A stretch of 64,000 nucleotides of DNA from contig NZ_OY760905.1 of NCBI RefSeq assembly GCF_963664135.1, positions 3,188,736-3,252,735 on the forward strand, in the 5' to 3' direction. The stretch is from an uncultured Acetobacterium sp. (lineage in GTDB: Bacteria; Bacillota; Clostridia; Eubacteriales; Eubacteriaceae). Position 1 is the first letter of the stretch. Every line of letters begins with the position of its first letter. Under the pieces are notes generated by a model. It was not told where the DNA came from. It made no database searches and was given only the letters and a program-made list of their open reading frames with translations. A program made the position numbers and the translations under genes. This document shows positions 28,466 through 37,873 of the stretch, one piece after another.

Positions 28466-29371
28466 ATGGCAGCAAAATTATTAAGTGGAAAAGATGTTAG
28501 TGAATCTGTATTGGCTCAAGTGCTGGCAGATGCTAATGAATTAAAAACAAAAGGCATTACAGTAAAAATGGCAATTATGCGAGTTGGTGAAGATCCAGGT
28601 TCTATTTCTTACGAAAAAAGCATCATCACTAGAATGGGAAAATCAAACATCGAAGTTGAATCAGTACAGTTTCCTATCGATGTAACTGAAGCTGATTTTA
28701 TTGCAAAACTGGAAGCAATCAACGAAGACAAAAACATTCATTCCGTTTTAATCTTCCAACCACTGCCAGATCAAATTGATGCCGAAAAAATTAAATATCT
28801 GTTAAGCCCAGAAAAAGATCCAGATGCGCTTAACCCTACAAACTTAGGAAAATTAATGATCGCTGATGAAAGAGGGTTCTTCCCATGTACAGCCGAAGGT
28901 GTTATGGAAATGTTCAAATTCTATAATATCGAAGTTAAAGGCAAAGATGTCGTTATTATCAATAACTCTAATGTACTAGGAAAACCATTGGCAATTATGC
29001 TGACAAATGAGTTTGCAACCGTAACAATCTGTCATGTACACACTAAAGATACTGCTTCTTATACAAAGAAAGCTGATATCGTCGTAACAGCATGTGGTAT
29101 TTACGGCTTAGTAAAAGCTGATATGTTAAACGAAGACACGATTTTAATCGATGTTGCTATGTCTCAGATGAAAGATGCAAATAAAGAATTTGTATTAAAT
29201 GAAGAAGGCAAAAAAATCCGTGCTGGAGATGCTCACGTAGACTGTTTAGACAAAGTAGCAATGATTACATCTGCTACCCCAGGATGCGGCGGCGGAACAG
29301 GACCTATCACAACTGCATTGCTGGCAGCACATGTTATCAAAGCTTGTAAAATGCAAAACGGCTTACTATAA
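28466..29371 (+). CDS. folD: Methylene-THF dehydrogenase/methenyl-THF cyclohydrolase
   Basis: A 301-residue bifunctional FolD that reduces methenyl-THF to methylene-THF. The catalytic Lys motif is YEKSIITRMGK, the dinucleotide region is NNSNVLGKPLAIML, and the C-terminal motif is TPGCGGGTGPITTALL. In A. woodii the enzyme is NADH-dependent; cofactor choice cannot be read directly here. The start is ATG 28466 with AAGAGGAG upstream, and the reading frame is intact. It is third in the methyl-branch operon. Confidence 0.96.
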   Translation: MAAKLLSGKDVSESVLAQVLADANELKTKGITVKMAIMRVGEDPGSISYEKSIITRMGKSNIEVESVQFPIDVTEADFIAKLEAINEDKNIHSVLIFQPLPDQIDAEKIKYLLSPEKDPDALNPTNLGKLMIADERGFFPCTAEGVMEMFKFYNIEVKGKDVVIINNSNVLGKPLAIMLTNEFATVTICHVHTKDTASYTKKADIVVTACGIYGLVKADMLNEDTILIDVAMSQMKDANKEFVLNEEGKKIRAGDAHVDCLDKVAMITSATPGCGGGTGPITTALLAAHVIKACKMQNGLL

Positions 29372-29399
29372 AATCTGAAAAAACAAAGGAGGTATACAA

Positions 29400-31364
29400 T
29401 TGGAGGATTACACAAAGTTTAAACTGAAAAGAAAGGAAGAGCTTGATGCGGTTCTGACAGACAAGAACGATTTGTTTGTTGTGGCCTGTAACAAGTGCTT
29501 TAAGGAACTCGACAGTTTTGACGAGCCAGAGTGCGGCCTGTTTGAAGAGATAGCCAAGGAACAAGGCAAAAATATCGTCGGATTTGCAAAAGTCGATTTT
29601 CTGTGCAACGAACCGTTGACATCGAAGAGCCTACAAGGGCTTCTTCCGGAAGAAACCAAAAATGTATTTGTTATTTCATGTGGTTTGGGTATTCAGACAA
29701 TTGCAGGAATGGTGGAGCTTCCAGTATATGCTGCAAGTGACTCCGTTATCGCTGATGGTTATCATGGAATGGCATTGACAACCACGTTATGTGATGCCTG
29801 TGGTCAATGTTATTTGAACTTAACCGGCGGAATCTGCCCAGTCGTGGACTGCTCAAAAAGCTTGTTGAATGGCCAATGTGGCGGTGCCAAAAATGGCAAA
29901 TGTGAAGTAGACAAAGAGATGGATTGCGGATGGCAGCTCATCTATAATCGAATGGCAAAACAGGGACGTTTACAAGAACTGTTGGACCAACCGGTAGAAC
30001 TTCGGGATTATTCCAAGGTAAACCACAAGTTTGTCAGCGAATATGTGAAATCAGTCCGAGAAGAACGATATGAAGGATACTACGGTGGAATTCACCCAAC
30101 CGAATTTAAAGAGTTAAGTGAACATATTTCACTGGTACCTTTCCCAGACCCAGTAAATGTCGTGATTCCAATGTCACAGCATGCTGGCGCACCAGCTGAA
30201 CCGATTGTAACAGTTGGACAACAGGTGAAAATGGGTCAGAAAATTGCTGATGCCAAAGGCCCTGTGAGCAGTGCCATTCATGCCAGCGTCAGTGGTACTG
30301 TTGTCGCTGTTGAACCGCGGCTGCATCCGGTTAGCGGATTGGAAGCTTTAGCCATTGTTATTCAGTCAGATGGAAAGAATACCCTTGATGAATCAGTCAA
30401 ACCAGCTGGAGAACTTGATAAGCTTTCGGCTGATGAAATCATCGAGATTGTTCGTGAAAAAGGTGTTGTTGGTATGGGTGGAGCAGGATTCCCGACCGCC
30501 GTCAAACTGAAATCACCTAAACCGATTGAACTGGTATTACTCAACGGTTGTGAATGCGAACCAATTCTAACAGCGGATCACCAGGTTCTTCTGGCGTATG
30601 CCGATGAAGTGATTTATGGTCTACAAGCCATGATGAAAGCATCCGGCGCACCAAAAGGTGTAATTGCCATTGAAGACAATAAGTTGGATGCAGTTGAATT
30701 GCTACAGGCAAAAACTGCTGATATCGAAAACATCGAAATCGTTGTTGCAAAAACCAAATACCCACAAGGGGCTGAAAAAATGCTCATCAAACGGGTTATG
30801 GGCAAGCAAGTGCCAAGTGGCGGTCTGCCAATGGATGTTGGGGCAATCGTATGTAACGTGAGCACCGCCAAAGCTGTTTCAGATGCAATCCAGTTAGGAA
30901 TGCCACTGATCGAGCGAGTCGTGACTGTCAGCGGTAATCGAATGAACAAGCCTGGCAACTATTTAGTGAAGGTTGGGACCTCTGTCAAAGATATCGTCAG
31001 CCATTGCGGCGATGTAAAAGGCGATGATGTAACTGTTAAAATCGGCGGTCCAATGATGGGCTTCAAGCAGGCGAACCTTAATGTTCCAATGCTGAAGTGT
31101 TCTAATGGCATCATCGCTGTGGAAACCACTGTTAAAGAAGCGGTTGAATGTATCAAGTGTGGTCGTTGTGCTGATGTTTGTCCAATGGAACTGCGCCCAC
31201 TGTATTACACCAAATACGCTTTGTCAGAAAACTGGGAAGGCATGAAAACACAGAATGCAATGGATTGTATTGAATGTGGATGCTGTGAATATATCTGTTC
31301 ATCAAAAATTCCAATTGTTGAACGCATTAAAATCGGAAAAACTGCCATAAGGGAGGGTAAATAA
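29400..31364 (+). CDS. rnfC2: RnfC2, MetV-like domain fused to an RnfC-like subunit
   Basis: A 654-residue subunit of the methylene-THF reductase complex, which in A. woodii contains MetF, MetV and RnfC2 and oxidises NADH. The first ~210 residues are a MetV-like zinc/Fe-S domain (CDACGQCYLNLTGGICP, then CSKSLLNGQCGG), closely matching the neighbouring MetV protein. The rest is RnfC/Nqo1-like. It has the flavin/NADH-binding stretch GVVGMGGAGFPTAVK, then LLNGCECEPILTAD, and a C-terminal pair of [4Fe-4S] motifs (CIKCGRCADVCP and CIECGCCEYICS). Translation starts at TTG 29400 after AAAGGAGGTATACAA. metV begins one base after its stop codon. Confidence 0.94.
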   Translation: MEDYTKFKLKRKEELDAVLTDKNDLFVVACNKCFKELDSFDEPECGLFEEIAKEQGKNIVGFAKVDFLCNEPLTSKSLQGLLPEETKNVFVISCGLGIQTIAGMVELPVYAASDSVIADGYHGMALTTTLCDACGQCYLNLTGGICPVVDCSKSLLNGQCGGAKNGKCEVDKEMDCGWQLIYNRMAKQGRLQELLDQPVELRDYSKVNHKFVSEYVKSVREERYEGYYGGIHPTEFKELSEHISLVPFPDPVNVVIPMSQHAGAPAEPIVTVGQQVKMGQKIADAKGPVSSAIHASVSGTVVAVEPRLHPVSGLEALAIVIQSDGKNTLDESVKPAGELDKLSADEIIEIVREKGVVGMGGAGFPTAVKLKSPKPIELVLLNGCECEPILTADHQVLLAYADEVIYGLQAMMKASGAPKGVIAIEDNKLDAVELLQAKTADIENIEIVVAKTKYPQGAEKMLIKRVMGKQVPSGGLPMDVGAIVCNVSTAKAVSDAIQLGMPLIERVVTVSGNRMNKPGNYLVKVGTSVKDIVSHCGDVKGDDVTVKIGGPMMGFKQANLNVPMLKCSNGIIAVETTVKEAVECIKCGRCADVCPMELRPLYYTKYALSENWEGMKTQNAMDCIECGCCEYICSSKIPIVERIKIGKTAIREGK

Positions 31365-31365
31365 T

Positions 31366-31986
31366 ATGCTGATTACCCAACTAAAATCAAAAGAAACAAT
31401 TGAAGCACTGGCACAAGGCAAAACTGTGATCATTAATTGTCACGGCTGCAAAGAAGTTTATTTCGCAGAACACGAAGCGGATGAACTGCAAAAAGACCTT
31501 AAAGGTGTGACCCAGATTATCACAACAGATTACATCTGTAATCCCGATAATCTGAAACTGCAATTGCAGAAACATACAGATGTCATTAATGCGGCTGATA
31601 CCATTCTGGTATTTTCCTGTGGCGTTGGGATCCAGACTGTTGCGGCTCAATTTGAGGGCAAAAGAGTCTACTCCTGTTGCGATACCTATCCATTACCAGG
31701 ATTCCAGGGTGTTACACCACTGAATGTTGATTGCGGACAGTGTGGCGAATGCTACCTGAACGGCACCGGTGGAATCTGTCCAATTACCGCATGTTCAAAA
31801 AGCTTACTCAACGGCCAATGTGGCGGTGCCAAAGAAGGCATGTGTGAGGTTGATAAGGAAATGGAATGCGGATGGGAACGAATTTACCGAAAATTGGAAA
31901 AACTGAATAAACTGGATAATATGAAGTATGATGCACCAAAAGTGCGGAACTATCACAATCCAAACGCAGAAGAACCAACAATTTAA
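31366..31986 (+). CDS. metV: MetV, zinc/iron-sulfur subunit of methylene-THF reductase
   Basis: A 206-residue protein essential to acetogen-type methylene-THF reductase, forming a complex with MetF. A cysteine-rich C-terminal half contains CGQCGECYLNGTGGICP, CSKSLLNGQCGG and the CEVDKEMECGW block. It is the same block found at the N-terminus of RnfC2, so the two are paralogous domains. ATG 31366 with GGGAGGGTAAATAAT upstream overlaps the end of rnfC2 closely, implying translational coupling. Confidence 0.95.
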   Translation: MLITQLKSKETIEALAQGKTVIINCHGCKEVYFAEHEADELQKDLKGVTQIITTDYICNPDNLKLQLQKHTDVINAADTILVFSCGVGIQTVAAQFEGKRVYSCCDTYPLPGFQGVTPLNVDCGQCGECYLNGTGGICPITACSKSLLNGQCGGAKEGMCEVDKEMECGWERIYRKLEKLNKLDNMKYDAPKVRNYHNPNAEEPTI

Positions 31987-32007
31987 GAAGATTAGGAGTA
32001 ATTATAA

Positions 32008-32910
32008 ATGAGAATAACTGAGCTGTTTCAACGTGGCGAGTTTGTATTAACTGCAGAAGTGGGACCTCCAAAAGGAGTTGAACTTGACCACTTAATTAAA
32101 GATGCCCATGAGTATTTAAAAACTCGTGTTCATGCATTGAATGTAACTGACAATCAGTCATCCGTTATGCGGACTGGTTCACTGGCAACATGTAAAGTAT
32201 TGAAAGATGAGGGACTACTTCCAATTTTTCAAATAACCTGCCGTGACCGAAATCGTATTGCTTTACAGTCTGATGTATTAAGTGCTGCATTATTGGGCAT
32301 CGAAAATTTATTATTATTAACTGGTGATTACACCACATTGGGAGATCATCCACAAGCAAAACCTGTTTTCGATCTGGATTCCGTGTCTTTAATACACGCA
32401 GTGAAATGTTTAGAACAAGGTTTCGACATTGCTGGTAATGCTGTTGATGGCACTCCTCCTAAGTTTGCTAAGGGCGCTGTTGTATCGCCATGTAGTGACT
32501 CAGTCGATGTCCAGCTGGCAAAAATGGAAGCAAAGGTGAAAGCCGGATGTGAATATTTCCAGACGCAGGGTGTTTACGAACCAGAAAAATTCATCAAATT
32601 CATGGAACAAGCTAAACAATTTGGCGTGCCAGTTCAATTGGGACTGATCATTCCTAAAAATGTCGGTATGTGCCGTTATATGAATGCCAATGTAGCTGGT
32701 GTTCATGTTCCAGATGAAATGATTAAAGAATTACAGGCAGATAAAGAAAAAACAAAAGCTGGCGATACTGGTGTTGAAATCTGTGCCCGTCTGATCAAAG
32801 AATGTAAAGACTACGCTCAGGGTGTTCATATCATGTCATTAGGCTGGGAAAATAGAATTCCAGAAATTCTTGATATGGCTGGAATCGCTCCAATAACTCC
32901 AGCAGTTTAA
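32008..32910 (+). CDS. metF: Methylenetetrahydrofolate reductase, MetF subunit
   Basis: A 300-residue flavin-containing TIM-barrel enzyme reducing methylene-THF to methyl-THF. Family features: EVGPPKG near the start, NVTDNQSSVMR, the LLLLTGDYTTLGDHP segment and GVYEPEKF. ATG 32008 follows TTAGGAG. It is last gene of the operon. Its product, methyl-THF, is also the product expected from the two methyltransferase II enzymes encoded upstream, which would run this enzyme backwards when methyl groups are oxidised. Confidence 0.97.
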   Translation: MRITELFQRGEFVLTAEVGPPKGVELDHLIKDAHEYLKTRVHALNVTDNQSSVMRTGSLATCKVLKDEGLLPIFQITCRDRNRIALQSDVLSAALLGIENLLLLTGDYTTLGDHPQAKPVFDLDSVSLIHAVKCLEQGFDIAGNAVDGTPPKFAKGAVVSPCSDSVDVQLAKMEAKVKAGCEYFQTQGVYEPEKFIKFMEQAKQFGVPVQLGLIIPKNVGMCRYMNANVAGVHVPDEMIKELQADKEKTKAGDTGVEICARLIKECKDYAQGVHIMSLGWENRIPEILDMAGIAPITPAV

Positions 32911-32971
32911 TAAATAGTAACATAACTGAATGCCGGCTATGCCGGAAATTCTGAAATGCTCCTCTTAAGGT

Positions 32972-32997
32972 GGACAGTTTATGTATTTAAACTGTTC
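32972..32997 (+). terminator. Hairpin after metF, possible weak terminator
   Basis: GGACAGTTTA (32972-32981) pairs with TAAACTGTTC (32988-32997), one G.T pair, loop of six. No T-run follows directly; a GTTTTTATTTT stretch comes about 14 bases later. A small CCGGC-TAT-GCCGG stem lies just before at 32933-32945. Confidence 0.4.
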
Positions 32998-33119
32998 ATC
33001 TTATGACGGCGTTTTTATTTTGGGAAGAAACCCCTGCAATAAATAACAATAAGATAGCTATTGGTGCTAAAAAGCACACTCGAAATTCTGAAATAGTAAA
33101 TCAATAGGTTGGTGATCGT

Positions 33120-33209
33120 GTGAAATTAATGATAATTGGAGCAGGCTTGAGCAAACATGAAAAAGATCATTGTGTTCATTGCTTTTGCATAAATAAAAAA
33201 TTATGCTGA
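33120..33209 (+). CDS. Possible 29-residue leader ORF overlapping the amidohydrolase start
   Basis: GTG at 33120 opens a short frame with a cysteine- and histidine-rich end (HCVHCFCINKKLC). Its TGA stop overlaps the ATG of the amidohydrolase by four bases. The downstream gene has no Shine-Dalgarno of its own, so translation may be coupled through this ORF. The upstream site (GGTTGGTG) is weak, so it may not be translated. Confidence 0.25.
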   Translation: MKLMIIGAGLSKHEKDHCVHCFCINKKLC

Positions 33210-34060
33210 TCGATTGTCATATTCATTGTGGTTTGGGTCAATTCGGCGGAGTGCGCAAAACAGATATTGCCGATGATTTAGTGGTTTCAAAGATGAGAGA
33301 AATACTAGAAGTCTATCATAAAAAAGGTGTACAGGCAGTGCGTGATGGTGGGGATGCTTCAGGAATTGGAATAAATCTCAGAGATATTTCAAAAGATTCC
33401 GATCTTATTTTTAAGACACCCATCCGAGCTTTTTTCAAAAAAGGCCATTACGGTGATTTTTTAGGGGACTCAATAGATGATGTAAAAGATGGTATTGAGA
33501 AGATGAATCGACTCATCAAACAAAAACCTGATTTTATAAAAATTATTCTTACCGGGATCATGAGTTTTACCGAATTTGGAATTTCGGGACCGGTAGGGTT
33601 TTCTAAAAGTGAATGTTCGGAAATGATTGATCATGCTCATCAGAAGGGCTTGTCAGTCATGGTTCATGCCAACACACCCGAGGGTATTATGATTGCTTTG
33701 AAATCTGGTGCGGACACCATTGAACATGGTTATGGTATAAATGACGATTGCCTTTACGCGATGCGTGAGAGTGGCATTATTTGGGTACCGACCTTGGCTC
33801 CTTTTGCCAATATAGCCAGGTGCGATGATGATAGCCCGATGAGGAAATATAAAGATGTATCGGAAGCTTATTTTAGACAACATCAATCGATGGTAAGAAA
33901 AGCGGATGCAATGGGTGTGAACATTGCATTAGGAAGTGATTCAGGAGCGACATTAGTTTCCCTGGGGCAAGGCACTTTGGATGAGCTTGGTTATCTGCTC
34001 GATTGTGGATTGACCGAAGAAAAACTGGAAACCATTGGAAAAAGGGTTATTGACCTCTAA
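33203..34060 (+). CDS. Amidohydrolase-family metalloenzyme
   Basis: A 285-residue TIM-barrel amidohydrolase. It has metal ligands His6-x-His8 (CHIHCG) right at the N-terminus, HANT in the middle, TIEHGYG and GSDSGA near the end. It lacks the N-terminal beta-sandwich half of most imidazolonepropionase-like enzymes, and the ATG lies only five residues before the HxH motif. Either this is a short-form member or the real start is altered. No ribosome-binding site precedes 33203. It stands alone between the methyl-branch operon and a dipeptidase gene, ended by its own terminator. Substrate not determined. Confidence 0.85.
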   Translation: MLIDCHIHCGLGQFGGVRKTDIADDLVVSKMREILEVYHKKGVQAVRDGGDASGIGINLRDISKDSDLIFKTPIRAFFKKGHYGDFLGDSIDDVKDGIEKMNRLIKQKPDFIKIILTGIMSFTEFGISGPVGFSKSECSEMIDHAHQKGLSVMVHANTPEGIMIALKSGADTIEHGYGINDDCLYAMRESGIIWVPTLAPFANIARCDDDSPMRKYKDVSEAYFRQHQSMVRKADAMGVNIALGSDSGATLVSLGQGTLDELGYLLDCGLTEEKLETIGKRVIDL

Positions 34061-34075
34061 TAGTTCGTTAGCAGA

Positions 34076-34115
34076 AAAGAATCCCTGTAAATTTATTTAC
34101 AGGGATTCTTTAATT
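34076..34115 (+). terminator. Terminator of the amidohydrolase gene
   Basis: AAAGAATCCCTGTAAAT (34076-34092) and its complement (34095-34111), ending in TTT and an A/T tract. Confidence 0.85.
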
Positions 34116-34289
34116 TGATTTGTTACGAACTAAATTCAGATGATGTTTTGTTTTGCAATCGTCGGGTATATAAAAGTAGAGAATTTAAAGACTTTCATTG
34201 GTTTGAAACATTTATTTCTGGCAATCACACCGTTGTTCGTATAAAATAGGAAAATAGACATTACAAGCAAAAAACTAGGGGATAAATCA

Positions 34290-34922
34290 ATGAAAAAAAT
34301 AATGATTGTTCGTCCCAATGATTTTGTGGATATTTCGCTGGAAATTCCCGGAATCATAACGGATGTGAAGTACTTTACAGGAGATAATTTTGTGGGAGAA
34401 AGAATTGATGGTTATCAAGCGCCTACTATTTTATTAACTGAAAAAGCTGCAATAGCTTTAGGCCGAGTTCAGAAACAACTGATGGAAGAAGGTTGCGGAC
34501 TAAAGGTTTTTGATGGATATCGCCCTAAACGAGCAGCGGAACACTTTATTAAATGGGGAAAACAAGAAGAGGATGAAAAGACAAAAAGTATCTACTATCC
34601 TGAAATGACACGACAGGAAATTTTTAAGGGGGGATTTATTGCACCGGAATCCTCTCATACCCGAGGAAGCACAGTAGACTTGACCGTCGTGAAAATAGAA
34701 ACTGGCATTGAAATTGATATGGGCGGCATTTTTGATTTTTTCTCTGAAATTTCATACAGTGATTATGACCATTTAACCCTGGAACAAAGTAAGAATCGGG
34801 TGCAACTTCGCTATTTAATGCGTTCCGAAGGGTTTGAACCGATGCAACAGGAGTGGTGGCATTTTACCCTTTCTAATGAGCCCTATCCTGAAACATATTT
34901 CGATTTCCCAATTATTGGCTGA
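34290..34922 (+). CDS. VanX-type D-alanyl-D-alanine dipeptidase
   Basis: A 210-residue zinc peptidase of the VanX/DdpX (M15D) family, which cleaves D-Ala-D-Ala. The zinc ligands are in SSHTRGSTVDL (His and Asp) and EWWHF (catalytic Glu and third His ligand), and the substrate-binding DGYRP is present. No signal peptide is visible, so it is cytoplasmic. No vanH/vanA ligase is nearby, so this looks like a housekeeping or D-Ala-salvage enzyme, not part of a glycopeptide-resistance cassette. ATG 34290 follows TAGGGGATAAATCA. Confidence 0.92.
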   Translation: MKKIMIVRPNDFVDISLEIPGIITDVKYFTGDNFVGERIDGYQAPTILLTEKAAIALGRVQKQLMEEGCGLKVFDGYRPKRAAEHFIKWGKQEEDEKTKSIYYPEMTRQEIFKGGFIAPESSHTRGSTVDLTVVKIETGIEIDMGGIFDFFSEISYSDYDHLTLEQSKNRVQLRYLMRSEGFEPMQQEWWHFTLSNEPYPETYFDFPIIG

Positions 34923-35078
34923 TCCAGGTTAGATACGTTTAATCATCTGAGCAGGTCAGATCAATAAATCGTCTGCTTTTGTTAGAAAATATTACTTTTA
35001 TTAATGAAATGTCAAAAAAATGTGATATAATGATAAAATTAGATTAAAATATTATACTATCAGGAAAGAAGTGGAAAA

Positions 35079-37826
35079 ATGAGACAAAGGAATAAAACGC
35101 TCGTCATTGTTTTTGGGGTGTTGATCGTTATTTTAGCTATTTTACTGTCCATGAATCAATTTTATATTAATTATCTTTGGTTTAGTGAAATGGGCTATAC
35201 TGAAATTTTCTTTAAGGAGCTAGTGACAAAAACTCAAATTGGGATACCATTATTTTTAGGGCTGATCCTGATCCTGTTTTTTTATTTGAAGTTACTCAAT
35301 CGCATTTCAGCAAAATACATTGGAAATACTCAGAAAGCGACAAAAAAACAGAATATCATTGCAATTGGAGTCAGTGGTGTGGTGGCCTTTCTTCTTACCA
35401 TCTTTATTTCAGATCGATTGTGGTATCAGATTTTAGAATATATCAATCAAACTCAATTTAATGTTACGGATCCGATTTTCAATCAGGATCTGGCACTTTA
35501 TTTTTTTGGTTTGCCATTATATCAGGAAGTCTTTTCGATATTCATTGATTTTTTTGTTGCAATTGTAATTTTGACTTTTCTATATACAGCTTATATCCTT
35601 TATCAGGGAAAGAAAATAGAATTCAATCAGGAACAAGATTTAGGATCAATCAAAGAAAATACCAAAGGGATATTTAAGGCCTATCTTGAAATTGCCTCTA
35701 AACAAATCGGCATTTTTTTAGGCGTGCTTTTTTTAATCCTCTCATTGGGTAGTATCCTGGAAGCCTTTCAATTACTTTATTCAACATCAGGAATTGTCGT
35801 TGGAGCAGGTGCAGCAGATATCGATGTGGGACTAAAGGTTATTATTATAAAAGTTGTTCTTTGTCTTGTCTTGGCGGTAACCTCCGTCTATGCAGGGTAC
35901 AAGAAAAAATATCGACTGATGGGTGCTGGACCGGTGCTTTTGGTGGTGGTCGTAATTGCCGGTGGAATTATTCAAATGGGGTATGAATCACTCATCGTTA
36001 TACCGAATCAGTTTACCAAAGAGGAAAAGTATATCAACAATAGCATTCAATATACTCAGAAGGCCTATGATTTAACCGATGTGGAAACAAAAGAGTTTTC
36101 AGCAACCGAGACAATCACGGCAGCTGGTGTTAATGATAATTTTGTCACCATTCAAAACATTCCGATTAATGATCTCAAACCGACTCAGGATATGTACAAT
36201 TCGCTACAGGGAATCAGGAATTACTATAAGTTCTATGATGTCGATGTGGACCGTTATTTGGTCAATGGCGTTTATACCCAGGTGTTCCTGGGAACACGGG
36301 AAATGAATAATACCTTGTTGCCGAGTGAAGCAAAGACTTGGGTAAACCTGCATCTTAAATACACACATGGTTTTGGCGTAGCAGTATCACCAGTCAATAA
36401 AACCAACAATGTGGGACAGCCAGACCTGATTGTGAAGGATATTCCCCCAATGACAGAAGTACCCGAGTTAACCATTGATCAGCCAAGGATTTATTTTGGC
36501 GAAAATGATTATACCTATGCGGTTACCAATTGTACGGCGGCTGAATTTGACTATCCTCAGGGTGACAATAATCAGGAGGTCGTTTATACCGGAACAGCTG
36601 GAATTAAAATGTCCTTTATTAACAAACTGGCTTTTGCCATTTACAATGGTTCGCCGGAACTACTTCTGGCCAATGAGGTCACAGGCGATAGTAATATGAT
36701 TATTCATCGCAATATCATTGATCGCGTAAAAACAATTGCACCGTTTTTAACTTATGATAATGATCCTTATATGGTAATTGCGGAAGGTAAGCTTTATTGG
36801 ATCGTCGATGCCTTTACAACCAGTGACCATTATCCATATTCACAACCCTATGATGAAGCTGGGAATAACTACATTCGTAATTCGGTAAAAGTTGTTGTCG
36901 ATGCATATAACGGCGACGTTAACTTCTACAAGGTTGATGATGAACCAGTATTAGAAACCTACTCAAAAATATTTCCAGGATTTTTAAAAGATTTTTCTGA
37001 AATGCCAGCGGGGATCAAACAACATCTCCGTTATTCAAAAACGTTGTTTGATGTTCAATCTGAAATTTATAAAACCTATCACATGTCCAATCCACGCGTC
37101 TTTTATAATAAGGAAGATCAATGGGCAACAGCCAATCAGGTTTATGAATCAGAAAAAACTCCGGTTCCGGTACCATCAGCGTATATTATCATGAAACTGC
37201 CTGAACGGCAGGCTGAGTTTATGCTAACTATACCATTTACACCAAAGGACAAAGATAATATGATCGCATGGTTGGCCGGCGTTTCGGATGGGCCGGAGTA
37301 TGGCAAGCTCGTGCTCTACCAGTTCCCTAAACAGCAATTGGTTTACGGTCCGATGCAGATTGAACAGCGAATCGATCAGGATACCACTATTTCACCACAA
37401 TTAACACTTTTGGGTCAGCAGGGCTCTCGAGTACTGCGGGGGAATTTGATGACAATACCGATTGGAAATGCGATCATCTATGTCGAACCGGTTTATATCC
37501 AGGCTTCCAGTGGTGAAAATAATATCCCAGAAATGAAGAAGGTCATCGTGTGTTACCAAAATCAGATCGTCATGGCTGATTCTTTGGAATTGGCTTTGTC
37601 CCAGATTTTCAATACCCAAGTAGCTAATGCAAATGCTAACGCCAACGTTTCTCAGGGAACTGGTGATAATAATTCGATGGCAGCATTGACTACTAAAGCC
37701 AATACTCTCTTTAAGGAAGCGACAGAGGCTCAAAAAGCGGGCAATTGGGCCGGTTATGGACAAAAAATTAACGAGTTGGAACAGGTTCTGGCTCAGCTAC
37801 AGCAACTTTCTGGGGGACCCCAGTAG
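35079..37826 (+). CDS. UPF0182 family membrane protein
   Basis: A 915-residue protein of the conserved, uncharacterised UPF0182 family. There are about seven transmembrane segments in the first 300 residues (for example around 9-30, 53-75, 98-117, 150-172, 207-228, 250-272, 282-305). A large, presumably extracytoplasmic domain follows (motifs NNSIQYTQKAYDL, EWGKLVLYQFPK-like KLVLYQFPKQQ, QQGSRVLRGNL). The tail is Ala/Asn/Gln-rich. ATG 35079 follows AGGAAAGAAG; an extended -10 (TGATATAAT, 35023-35031) lies about 50 bases upstream. Function unknown. Confidence 0.93.
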   Translation: MRQRNKTLVIVFGVLIVILAILLSMNQFYINYLWFSEMGYTEIFFKELVTKTQIGIPLFLGLILILFFYLKLLNRISAKYIGNTQKATKKQNIIAIGVSGVVAFLLTIFISDRLWYQILEYINQTQFNVTDPIFNQDLALYFFGLPLYQEVFSIFIDFFVAIVILTFLYTAYILYQGKKIEFNQEQDLGSIKENTKGIFKAYLEIASKQIGIFLGVLFLILSLGSILEAFQLLYSTSGIVVGAGAADIDVGLKVIIIKVVLCLVLAVTSVYAGYKKKYRLMGAGPVLLVVVVIAGGIIQMGYESLIVIPNQFTKEEKYINNSIQYTQKAYDLTDVETKEFSATETITAAGVNDNFVTIQNIPINDLKPTQDMYNSLQGIRNYYKFYDVDVDRYLVNGVYTQVFLGTREMNNTLLPSEAKTWVNLHLKYTHGFGVAVSPVNKTNNVGQPDLIVKDIPPMTEVPELTIDQPRIYFGENDYTYAVTNCTAAEFDYPQGDNNQEVVYTGTAGIKMSFINKLAFAIYNGSPELLLANEVTGDSNMIIHRNIIDRVKTIAPFLTYDNDPYMVIAEGKLYWIVDAFTTSDHYPYSQPYDEAGNNYIRNSVKVVVDAYNGDVNFYKVDDEPVLETYSKIFPGFLKDFSEMPAGIKQHLRYSKTLFDVQSEIYKTYHMSNPRVFYNKEDQWATANQVYESEKTPVPVPSAYIIMKLPERQAEFMLTIPFTPKDKDNMIAWLAGVSDGPEYGKLVLYQFPKQQLVYGPMQIEQRIDQDTTISPQLTLLGQQGSRVLRGNLMTIPIGNAIIYVEPVYIQASSGENNIPEMKKVIVCYQNQIVMADSLELALSQIFNTQVANANANANVSQGTGDNNSMAALTTKANTLFKEATEAQKAGNWAGYGQKINELEQVLAQLQQLSGGPQ

Positions 37827-37873
37827 TAATATAATGATATAAGACTTGAAGTTTTTAAAAGCAGGAGGAAAAA

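Noticed and set aside
34290..34922. Glycopeptide resistance based on the VanX-type dipeptidase
   Set aside because: No vanH, vanA-type ligase or vanRS genes lie nearby; stand-alone dipeptidases of this family are common.
37827..37873. T-box leader before serS (or lysS)
   Set aside because: The gaps are too short (47 and 11 bases) and contain no T-box sequence.
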